In this document: piece by piece, positions 12,001-15,163 of the stretch
Numbering within the stretch: position 1 is the first letter of the stretch
Layout: every line of letters starts with the position of its first letter
DNA from: an uncultured Lachnospiraceae bacterium
GTDB taxonomy: Bacteria > Bacillota > Clostridia > Lachnospirales > Lachnospiraceae
Length of the DNA stretch: 16,405 nucleotides
Assembly: GCA_910577765.1 (NCBI GenBank)
Contig: CAJTOV010000087.1
Span: 1-16,405, forward strand
Direction: 5' to 3'
Translations under genes and position numbers: made by a program
The notes under the pieces: generated by a model
Database searches by the model: none
Told to the model about the DNA's origin: nothing
Seen by the model: the letters and a program-made list of their open reading frames with translations, nothing else

Positions 12001-13363
12001 CGGAAACCGCAGCTTTGCAGATGATGAAGCTCTGCGGGCAGCAGGATTTACCAGCAGCAGAACATTTACCGCTTCCTTTGAAGCCAACGCCCAGACCTAT
12101 CGGGTGGAGCATGTGGATGAGGATACAAATACGGTTATTGAAACCAGCGAACCCAAAGCAGCCGTCTTTGGTGCGGTGATCCGCGGCATTGACGAGAAGA
12201 AGAGCGTGGCAGGCTACGCATTTGTGCGGGCAAAGAATCTGACTGTGGGAACTGACAATGAAAAGAACATTGTCCGGGTATATTACAGCGCAGATACCAA
12301 GTCCGATCCGGACGCAGATCCTAAGCTGGATCTGGACCCGTCCACACCTGGCGACGGAATCCCGGATAAGTACCAGATTACCTTCACCTATGAGGCGGCG
12401 GCCAATGGTACGGTAACCGGAACCACCAGCGAGGTAAAGACCATCCAGGAGATCACCAGGGATCCGTCCACCGGAGCCATCACAGCCGTGAGTCCGGTGA
12501 AGGCAGTGAACCCCACCCAGCCGTCCACCGTGACAGCCAACCAGGGCTACTACTTCCTTAACTGGAGCCATGGCAGTGCTATCCTGGCAAATGACGCCGC
12601 AGTACGCGCCGGAAGCTATACTACCAGCGAGACCTTTACTGCTAACTTTAAGGAGAATCCCAACAACGCGTGGACTGCCCAGAAGCAGGTAACCAACATC
12701 CCGTCAAGAGGCTATTTCCGGGTAGGCGAGGATGCCCACTTCACCATCACGGTCACCAATACGGGTAACCGTCCCCTGACCAATGTGAAGATTCACGAGA
12801 CCTTAAAGGGCGCCGTGATCAGCGAGTCTGCAAACGGCAGATACAACCTGGTAAATGGCGACGCAGTGATCCCAGAGCTGGCCGTAGGCCGCAGCGTGAC
12901 GGTGGAAGCCACCTACAAGGTAACCAGGGAAGATCTGTTCAACAGAGAATTCCGCAACATTGTAGTAACCAGCGCAACTATTGACAGCGAAGAACCCGGT
13001 GCCGAACCGGTGGACGATGTCACAGCCGATACCGGCAGAATTCCCGCAGGTGCCCAGGGCAGCGGAGGAAGTTCAGGCGGCGGTGGCGGTTCCAGCAGCG
13101 GAACCCGGAGCCCGGGAACCGGCGGTGGCCCCGCAGGTCCAGGTGTTCCAACCGTAACCATTGATCCAGAAGCAGTACCCTTAGCCAATCTTCCGGAAAT
13201 GGGCAACGACGACATTCTCGCCCTCATTGATGACGAGGAAGTGCCGCTGGCAGCCCTTCCCAAGACCGGCCAGGCAGGAAGCGCAGCCCTGATGCTGATG
13301 ATTTCCAGCATGATGCTTGCAGCATTTGCCGTAGTTACCAGGAAGAAGGAAGAAGAGCAGTAA
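17..13363 (+). CDS. Giant LPxTG-anchored repeat surface protein (MucBP-like / InlB B-type repeats), probable adhesin
   Basis: This gene encodes a 4448-residue secreted protein that sortase would link to the peptidoglycan. Residues 1-11 are basic (MLRKLRKNYRR). A hydrophobic signal core follows, with likely cleavage near A35/A36 (AFAA-GEE). Residues about 40-165 form an unassigned domain. Residues about 188-332 and 357-514 are acidic Glu/Thr/Ala-rich stalks, and about 514-660 is another globular segment. Listeria-Bacteroides (InlB B) repeats with GW and YAKW motifs lie at about 832-898 and again at about 1220-1370 and 1514-1595, with a Cys/His-rich insert at 1000-1062. MucBP-like segments lie at about 1368-1440, 1441-1510 and 1600-1668. 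Twelve composite repeats fill 1669-4214. A DUF11-like domain (4218-4344), a Gly/Ser/Pro linker, LPKTG (4414-4418), a hydrophobic helix and an RKKEEEQ tail end the protein. By family knowledge such proteins bind mucin, matrix or other cells; the actual ligand is not shown here. There is no frame break anywhere. A ligand-binding head is not obvious, so it may act mainly as a long fibre. Confidence 0.95.
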   Translation: MLRKLRKNYRRLVAFMLTIAMTFTNVGTNLNVAFAAGEEQEALFLVDGTDLREAIQDAIDGGETFRFSSLELKTDSKRLKTSYENLIGGKDGQVYQLDVDVDDRYALDGTSVEVFYNAGTDNVIFLFVNESDMVVKFRASVDGYETARVAINPNAANVDDTEASYVEDYSNTTVKDDMPHTAGAEVLNPTDTADSDADEGTEADPAETIQTEGENGEAETSEADSTTEAEGTEAVETTEAENAETTEASGTTEAASEADGESTEAVETSVEETEETTVEAFDDGTEAEPEETEAPAEPEETQAEPEEIESPEEPDADADEAASEEGTAVASISLRNLHQVASSVQVLDDADIVIDSQDVPGDEKPEIDEDTQVKVETSETEADDKAEPETTEGETEETRAAETQETTAPEAEETTEAPETSVSETEDSAPMETSEAAGDATDAETDAAATEEETSGADIIIEEETTAADESSAADTPVKVEETTAPETTVPADNGSADQNTPVVEEEGQELEDDINGTMQYHGTLDSKAFDTVTIWGRANARAVRVSLEAIDQIVGSVVKENSSYTLYISHVLTAGEAQYVKNEVISLEEADFADGQYDLGSHEYVKEGMQLSGAAPVVAVEDFAEEDGVPTAFAEMEYEILDGWHIVPESSTELDNGGISLFSMFIGDLDGLVLEPDEDVLVVTVNILDGDDIPMQVPDSFEVPMENGKFTVNYKIPVYDGYEPELRDGNGLTLSDGTLTGTFTQAGEIEVNLVYQASETVYHVKHLFQTLDGDYEEKAEHPAEEKTSTVGTVTQAEAKFVDGFTPMGISQDVVQPEGATVIEIRYNRNEYSLLFDTMGGSYIPTITGKYETEVDLNSVDEPGRTSYTFVGWYSDEALSQPVSSVVLDSDKRVYAKWDGAVVDYKVVYLKENANDADYSYAGTVTLQAKAGTQVTADANTVKPTEFNKDNDARYFEFLDSETKNVEADGSTVIQVRYTRNQYTITFEGTSFNGGYKIVCGKTEHVHEEVQKHSAIFGEYYTIGCYATDACKNAGWFHSHSLSCDAGYPTCGVEEHSHTDACKEYVPPHGNLQITAKYGAFIGDEWNRLVGPGTDYENRNWYWSGSLITTYQSIMPAEDKPLRGTEMSGTERNLYYYVEDSAGTETAPNDNSGRMFREVNHVKILSDTRPTYEEEFYSMEGMGYERYRSTVKEWEYGQNGGKPSKWPGTTLKFYYSAKDYELALNNLANTSVPRKETVKYTASIAGILTEEEAKFAEGVFGGWYLDPECTKPYQGNKTMPMGLVLYAKKIVKTYTVEFVDSENADEKYDQQEVEAGKPSHGSAYPEKDGKIFDGWYTDPECTQKFDINSPITADTKVYAKWRESSTINYTVRHVTADGRIISQSTVTGNVGDMVVIKAIKPGTVNPDYAEYNVPDTIQVERRLTRGENNDITITYSKLADLTYEIRYEYNGNIISELNEGAKPARAYQITIQADVKKLTEQGYQLAEGEPAKRMVSLVSDNTKNVFVFKLAPATYRITYNLDGGALAPGVTNPDSYTPAEMTGAIVLSNPSKEGYTFTGWELTTGKVGGGNAYDGMQVEIENTSYGHLAFKATYEPRKDLTYTVNYYKAGTTEKLLKSREEKNQTFGATVEETAPEIPGYSVDEAKKSVTIQVDNGRNVINFYYTRVSNLHYEVHYYYQDGSFTQEEVTEGDNGTYKDPIPYDATTPRTYKGKNYVLEKVEKTGDGTISTQEDQNVVKVYYTVDEKSDPGKDPDPTNPGDGIPDKYQVTITYVAKGKGTVTALEGGTVEEVRTTAEIRKNADGTITVEREVDVYPYAAVQATPDAGYSFTGWTSNGTSYKNTDEIKTQKITTDTTFTASFTENGNVTIFYKATEGGTVAPDNESLKPATGVAQGSTAQPKDGYKFVNWTDKDNNEVSGEVTFVPAKTGAVWVDGTTYTANFTKRTDLPYEVHYFYGEVEDTRNAVKEPNGTFGEKIPYTAEPTATYQEKNYTLVKIEKTGDGTVTTTPEKNVVNVYYLLDTEGPNGTSDGIPDKYQITITYVSGANGTVDGTIKEVHTVKTFERNEDGTINEATLRDNPAIPAAAVTAKANPGYKFDNWTSDGVEYSAVSAIQALKVSQNKEFQANFTAREDLGYEVRYFYDGTAGKTMKDKGILNAEIPYTAEPTDTYDQKHYTLEKVVKHSNGIITAEVKKNIVEIYYLLDVEGPDGKPDGIPDQYQVRVTYRSSSNGAVKGTLKELLTTVKLERDPETQVILSATPVEAHPQAEVTVEPADGYEFAGWTSVSTEGTREDYADAEDIRAVDVRADKEFTANFTRLTNLAYEVHYYFGQEGAYTTYTEATELAVGPVNGTFGDKIPYDAPDSRTYGRQGENERNYTLEHIDDPSNGIITTKVTDNVVRVYYTLDAEGPDGMPDNIPDKYQITITYVAESNGAYGTVEGTTKEFHTIAEITRDPDNQTIIKVEETPAAPEAKVTPQPADGYKFVNWTSGTDSYPDTAAIQKLEISQDTTFIAYFTEKANVNILYQATKGGSVTTKEEHPAPATGTVQGSAAKADDGYRFTGWTDQNGEAVADENTLTFVPEKPGAVWVDATYTANFTERTDLHYEVHYYYGNDGTTYQEDTDNRVISDKGKFNDLIRYESPVSCQFEGKTYTLEKIEKPSNAIITTEKAKNVVNVYYLLDKDGPDGNPDGKPDKYQIRITYVPGTNGTVTEDVTGASKEFHTVWTFERNEDGTINMDTLKNTPASPKAEVTAEANPGYQFEGWTTTGPDGDESYGSVDAIRNLKLSESRQFQANFTARTDLGYEVQYFYDKVKGDDVKGQGTLDMAIPYKEKAPQTREFRGKNYMLESIDITSSNGMITPEQDKNVVKIYYTLDADGPDRKPDGTPDKWQIRITYKAGDYGQVTGTTTEFHTVKTFELNADKTIKEGSVEDTPAIPRAAVTADPKPGYKFVDWTSTGRDGQQESYKKITDIRALRVSANKEFTANFTARTDLPYEVHYFYNETEDNETEDTDSAVIGKGTLDQPIPYTVERTTEYNGKKYMLERIDAPSNGTITPEEEKNVVNIHYTLDEDGENGTSDSIPDKYQIRITYKPGANGTVSATGTGTTTEFHTIATFDREDDGTISNVVVTPVNPGAEVMAKPDDGYQFTGWTSGGDTFKDVTEIRRQKVDKDTEFTANFTEQTNLHYEVHYFYDGTEDGFRKVEENDGIFGTAISYKAPPTSIFNGQNYVLEKIEKLSGGIISIDQAKNVVNIHYTLDEDGPGPDKEPDGKPDKYQIRITYVSGGNGSVTGKTEEFHTIKKFDRNPDGTITNVTDTPAKPAAAVTVTPAEGYKFVNWTSDGETYAKAEDIQKLSLGTSKVFTANFAGREDLKYEIHYFYGQEGSYQDYQEADELAVKNSNGVLNTAFWQKAEPTSQYQGQNYTLEHIEKPTNGIVTAKESDNVVNIYYTLDADGPEGQPDGSPDKYQIRLNYVPGANGTVKEVVTGGSEEFHTVKTFTRNPDGTIGNVTDAPATPAAAVEPAANPGYQFTNWSDGTTSYTGTDDIRSRTFMESMTFTANFTELSNVTLLYQATAGGSVSRTEESLPPATGVAQGSTAKAADGYRFVNWTDAAGNQVSDQETFRPAKAAGSAWINGTTYTANFTRRTDLKYEVHYFYDRTEDEGQRVLGTNGTFGAQIIDYTPAQTSAYNGKNYVLETVERPSGGIITTDVTRNIVNIYYTLDADGPDGTPDGTPDKFQIRIRYLAGANGSLEGTTEEVHTVKTFDRNADGTITNVQDAPAAPVAAVQAVPGDGYRFVTWTSGSDRYDSVEAIQALSLSRDTTFVASFTARTDLGYSVHYLYDGEEDRDKAVSVNNGTFGAAIPYTAELTSSFAGKNYVLERVEKPSGGIITTSIARNVVNIHYTLDEESDPGTKPDPTKPGDGIPDKYQITFTYQVAAGAHGTVTGTTQEVKTIQEIVRDKDTQEIIQVGPVTPAHPAQPATVQAENGYHFQEWSDGNRSFADDEALRAAGFTSSRTFTASFEANAQTYRVEHVDEDTNTVIETSEPKAAVFGAVIRGIDEKKSVAGYAFVRAKNLTVGTDNEKNIVRVYYSADTKSDPDADPKLDLDPSTPGDGIPDKYQITFTYEAAANGTVTGTTSEVKTIQEITRDPSTGAITAVSPVKAVNPTQPSTVTANQGYYFLNWSHGSAILANDAAVRAGSYTTSETFTANFKENPNNAWTAQKQVTNIPSRGYFRVGEDAHFTITVTNTGNRPLTNVKIHETLKGAVISESANGRYNLVNGDAVIPELAVGRSVTVEATYKVTREDLFNREFRNIVVTSATIDSEEPGAEPVDDVTADTGRIPAGAQGSGGSSGGGGGSSSGTRSPGTGGGPAGPGVPTVTIDPEAVPLANLPEMGNDDILALIDDEEVPLAALPKTGQAGSAALMLMISSMMLAAFAVVTRKKEEEQ
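578..1558 (+). repeat. Acidic Glu/Thr-rich low-complexity stalk (two segments) in the surface protein
   Basis: Codons 188-332 and 357-514 are built of irregular short motifs such as TEAxET, EETxAPE and EPEET, with very few aromatic residues. The two segments are separated by one short hydrophobic stretch (about residues 332-356, containing SISLRNLHQVASSVQV). Such regions are typically unfolded or extended stalks that lift later domains from the wall or space them apart; Thr/Ser density would allow O-glycosylation. The strong negative charge is visible; the stalk role and glycosylation are inferred. Confidence 0.85.
3011..3196 (+). other. Cys/His-rich insert with three CxxxxHxH-type motifs, possible metal site
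   Basis: Residues 999-1062 of the surface protein carry six cysteines (1000, 1025, 1031, 1044, 1051, 1062) and paired histidines (1005/1007, 1038/1040, 1056/1058). The clearest copy is C1051-x4-H-x-H-x3-C1062. A looser copy is C1031-x6-H-x-H-x3-C1044, and the first is C1000-x4-H-x-H followed by C1025 at a distance. The rest of this 4448-residue protein has very few cysteines. Similar CGxxEHxHTDAC motifs recur in Lachnospiraceae surface proteins as I remember them. Zinc binding or disulfide bonding is an inference from the spacing. Confidence 0.7.
5603..5848 (+). repeat. Extra NVTI/GG module in repeat unit 1
   Basis: About 82 codons are inserted between the FTASFT end of unit 1 and the start of unit 2. 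They begin NGNVTIFYKATEGGTV and include PATGVAQGSTA, GYKFVNWTD and a final TTYTANFTKR. It is a second InlB-like half-repeat of its own type, homologous to the modules at 7565 and 10700. Confidence 0.85.
7565..7813 (+). repeat. Extra NVNI/GG module in repeat unit 4
   Basis: This is the second copy of the inserted half-repeat: KANVNILYQATKGGSV, then PATGTVQGSAA, GYRFTGWTDQNG, PGAVWVDATYTANFTER. The alignment with the modules at 5603 and 10700 is clear over the full length. Confidence 0.85.
10700..10948 (+). repeat. Extra NVTL/GG module in repeat unit 9
   Basis: This is the third copy of the inserted half-repeat: LSNVTLLYQATAGGSV, PATGVAQGSTA, GYRFVNWTDAAG and TTYTANFTRR. It is closest by eye to the copies in units 1 and 4, and absent from all other units. 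Confidence 0.85.
12667..13048 (+). other. DUF11-like (Ig-type) domain before the wall anchor
   Basis: Residues about 4218-4344 (start NAWTAQKQVTN, core FTITVTNTGNRPLTNVKIHE, later VIPELAVGRSVTVEATY) match the DUF11/DUF7507-type beta-sandwich common near the anchor of Gram-positive surface proteins. It would link the repeat fibre to the wall-spanning linker. It occurs once only. Confidence 0.75.
13256..13363 (+). other. LPKTG sortase sorting signal
   Basis: LPKTG at residues 4414-4418 is followed by a hydrophobic helix (about 4422-4441, AALMLMISSMMLAAFAVV) and a charged RKKEEEQ tail. This is the complete tripartite class A-type cell-wall sorting signal. The reading frame ends in TAA at 13361-13363. 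A Gly/Ser/Pro-rich spanner (about residues 4345-4380) precedes it. No sortase gene is in the window. Confidence 0.95.
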
Positions 13364-13421
13364 GGAAATGTGAACGGATTGTTCATGATGATGTGGCTGG
13401 TGAGCAGTCATAAATAGGTAA

Positions 13422-13471
13422 GGGAAAGGGGAACTGTTGTATGTGCAGCAGTTCCCCTTTCCCCGTTTTTT
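13422..13471 (+). terminator. Intrinsic terminator of the surface protein gene
   Basis: GGGAAAGGGGAACTG (13422-13436) pairs perfectly with CAGTTCCCCTTTCCC (13449-13463) across a 12-base loop, and CG plus six T follow. It lies 58 bases after the stop codon. On the minus strand there is no U-tract on the other side, so it should act mainly for plus-strand transcription. The 58-base spacer holds only a minor 5-bp inverted repeat (TGAAC/GTTCA, 13371-13385). Confidence 0.95.
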
Positions 13472-13520
13472 AATATTTCCCATTCATCACACACTTGCCG
13501 GAGTATTTGATTTATCCGCA

Positions 13521-13528
13521 GAGGGAGG
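13521..13528 (+). promoter_or_regulatory. Ribosome binding site before the nuclease pseudogene
   Basis: GAGGGAGG lies seven bases before the ATG at 13536 and gives the start of the MNKRNLHQMN product. I see no convincing promoter between the terminator at 13471 and this site. Confidence 0.7.
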
Positions 13529-13535
13529 GACATCT

Positions 13536-14433
13536 ATGAACAAACGAAATTTACACCAGATGAACTTGCAAATCACAGCTGCCGATGTTAGTATAAGGAT
13601 ACAGAAGAACCGTATCCCGGACCATGGAAACGGGGGACGGCTGATGGCAGATAGACGCAATCTGGAAGCTGTTAACATCCGGTGGCACCTGGGATTCTAC
13701 GGGGCAGCGGAAATCGAATTTCTGGCTAACAAAGGAGACCTTGATTTTGTCCGGGAATACAACCTGGGCAAAGGGCCGCTGCGGGTATGCCTGCCTATAT
13801 AAAGGACTTGGGCAGAAGGTAGACCAGATTCCCCTGAAGGAACTGTCCATATCCATTTTTAGGGAAGTATATCCCCAAAAGCTGTTTCAGATTCTGGGAA
13901 GCCTGGGAATGAAGATTGAAAGTCCCTATCCCGGCATCTACTATCTCCGGGGCTGGCAGGCAATGCCCGGCACACAGATCGTGGTAACCGGAGAGCTTGA
14001 CGGGAAGCACCGGGCACTGCGGGTCCTTTCAAAAAACGCCATGGAAGAGGATGTACGTGGGTTCATTGAGGAAGCATCCCGGCTGACAGAGCCGGGAGAC
14101 CGGAGTAATGCAGATGCGGTTATGCAGATCAGCGTATCCGCCAACAGAGTGCTGTATGAGAAGATAAGGAGGTGCAATCCGGCTATGTGTGAGGCGTTGA
14201 GAGAACTGATGAAGGATGAGATTGAACATAAGCTGGCTGCCAGTTCAGGGAATGGTTGGGCTGATGGTCACTATTATATCTTCTCCAAAGGCCGCCTTAC
14301 AGACTCACTGCTGGACCAGGAGCAGCGGTACCGTAATTCCGGCTGCTCCCGCTTTGTTCTGTCTAATTTCGGCTGCGCCTACAGTTCTGCAAATTATTGC
14401 TTGTGTGTTTCACACACGTTCTCCACAGCTTAA
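13536..14433 (+). pseudogene. Rpn-like PD-(D/E)XK nuclease/transposase-type protein, frame-broken with internal deletion
   Basis: Reading from ATG 13536 gives MNKRNLHQMN..., then RRNLEAVNIRWHLGFYGAAE, NKGDLDFVREYNLGKGPLRV, and stops at 13802. From 13783 the next frame continues GYACLYKGLGQKVDQIP, then SISIFREVYPQ, YPGIYYLRGW, TQIVVTGEL, LTEPGDRSNADAV and ALRELMKDEIEHKL. From memory of Lachnospiraceae relatives, intact proteins have some 35-45 residues between the LGKGPLRV and GYACLYKG blocks. These include an ExK segment (EYKSP-like) and the lead-in DDF(Y/I)KT. That segment is absent, so the nuclease centre should be lost. The C-terminus after about residue KDEIEHKLA also looks abnormal: the EGxxEG-rich tail I expect is missing, and the frame runs into sequence antisense to the gene at 14363. 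Family roles (recombination-promoting nucleases) are known for Rpn proteins; membership here is an inference. An alternative is a sequencing indel, but a frameshift alone would not explain the missing block. Confidence 0.75.
14319..14349 (+). terminator. Possible weak terminator hairpin in the pseudogene tail
   Basis: GGAGCAGCGG (14319-14328) can pair with CCGGCTGCTCC (14339-14349), with one bulged G and a 10-base loop. CGCTTTGTTCTGTCT follows, a broken T-rich run. It could be the original terminator of the broken gene or simply a repeat at the junction with the minus-strand operon. The T-tract is poor, so confidence is low. Confidence 0.35.
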
Positions 14434-15163
14434 TTCCAAAATAATCCACCAAAAACTCTGGAAACGCACTCAATACAAACACCCTATGATTTTGAAGCTG
14501 CGGCTTTTCCATTTTATATATTTGAAATGGATTAACACCTTCTACATATTGTTCATAAGCAATCGTATTATCACTATCCATAAGACATGAAATTCGCATA
14601 GCGAATACTTCTACCAGATTCTTCCAGATTGTTATATTGTAGACTTTAAAGTTTGGATAAAACGAGCGTTTTGCAGACATGAATTTGTAATTCTTCATAT
14701 TGGCTGCTGATACAAAACAATTCTCTGTATATCCGCACTTACCTTCTTCAAAATCTCTCAGTGCTTCCACCATTGGATAACTGATATACAGCTTCCCATT
14801 CTCTGTTTCATTATCAAAGCTCACAAGCATCTGCTCTAACGCATCAGAATCATCTTCCTCACTCAAATTGTTTTGGTGCCCATCATAGTCGAAAAAGAGG
14901 TACACCTCAGAAAAATCATCTCTGGCCAGTCCTTCCAACTGTTTTTTTAATGTCTCATGTTTTTCCCGCAGCACTTCTATAATGTCTGTATCAAAATCGT
15001 CTTCTTTCAGCTTTTTCCAGAGCATATAGATATTCTGTCCGGCAGGAAGTGTGAGTATCTTGAAATTCCCATGAACAAAAAATACCTTGGATATATTATC
15101 AATGATAAGAGGTTCTCTGGCTTCACCTTCGACTATGAATGCTTTATAGTCTTTATCTGCCAT
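14363..15163 (-). CDS. TOPRIM-like protein, putative nuclease effector paired with an AAA ATPase
   Basis: The start chosen is ATG at 15163-15161 (266 residues, MADKDYKAF). It overlaps the ATPase stop by 11 bases and has a weak GGCAGGTG Shine-Dalgarno upstream; an earlier in-frame ATG at 15205 adds 14 residues with no better site. The N-terminal AFIVEGEAREPLI (E12, E14) and VYLFFDYDGHQ (D92, D94) are spaced like the Glu and DxD motifs of TOPRIM folds. YISYPMVEALRDF (about 125-137) recalls the conserved segment after the TOPRIM core in RloB/AbiLii-type proteins. TOPRIM partners of such ATPases cut nucleic acid or kill the cell on phage infection in known systems. The last about 20 residues (RTCVKHTSNNLQNCRRSRN) look unlike the rest and lie where the convergent pseudogene frame overlaps, so the natural C-terminus may have been replaced. 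Base composition is AT-rich compared with the surface gene. An exact family (DUF4435/AriB, RloB, OLD-like) cannot be fixed by eye. Confidence 0.7.
   Translation of the reverse strand: MADKDYKAFIVEGEAREPLIIDNISKVFFVHGNFKILTLPAGQNIYMLWKKLKEDDFDTDIIEVLREKHETLKKQLEGLARDDFSEVYLFFDYDGHQNNLSEEDDSDALEQMLVSFDNETENGKLYISYPMVEALRDFEEGKCGYTENCFVSAANMKNYKFMSAKRSFYPNFKVYNITIWKNLVEVFAMRISCLMDSDNTIAYEQYVEGVNPFQIYKMEKPQLQNHRVFVLSAFPEFLVDYFGIKLWRTCVKHTSNNLQNCRRSRN

Larger units (their letters stand above)
5021..12658 (+). repeat. Array of twelve composite MucBP-like + InlB-like repeats
   Basis: Each unit opens with [DN]LxYEVHYFY, passes KNYxLExIEKxSxGxIT and NVVNxYYTLD, has a linker with DGxPDKYQI, then TYxxGANGTVxGT, EFHTVKTFxRNxDGTI, GYxFxxWTS and ends FTANFT. 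The first half resembles MucBP domains; the second half resembles the divergent InlB B-repeat. Unit starts are 5021, 5849, 6407, 6968, 7814, 8411, 8984, 9560, 10118, 10949, 11504 and 12095, and the last unit ends near 12658. Nine units are 185-199 codons; units 1, 4 and 9 are 276-282 codons because of an extra module. Unit 12 is the most divergent in its first half (TYRVEHVDEDTN). Conservation reaches the DNA level in several places (for example around ccggataagtaccagatccg in units 5, 7, 8 and 9), so the copy number may vary between strains. Confidence 0.93.

Noticed and set aside
5021..12658. Could the regular repeats be an assembly artefact or a CRISPR-like array
   Set aside because: Unit lengths vary, the frame never breaks, differences are spread along each unit and keep the protein pattern. 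The units are coding domain repeats.
14402..14416. TGTGTG-TTT-CACACA palindrome near the convergent ends as a terminator
   Set aside because: The stem is only 6 bp of alternating bases with no T-run on either side, and it is inside the TOPRIM reading frame.
14216..14590. Plus-strand frame of 124 codons
   Set aside because: It lies in a shifted frame across the pseudogene tail and the antisense of the TOPRIM gene, and has no ribosome binding site or recognisable sequence.
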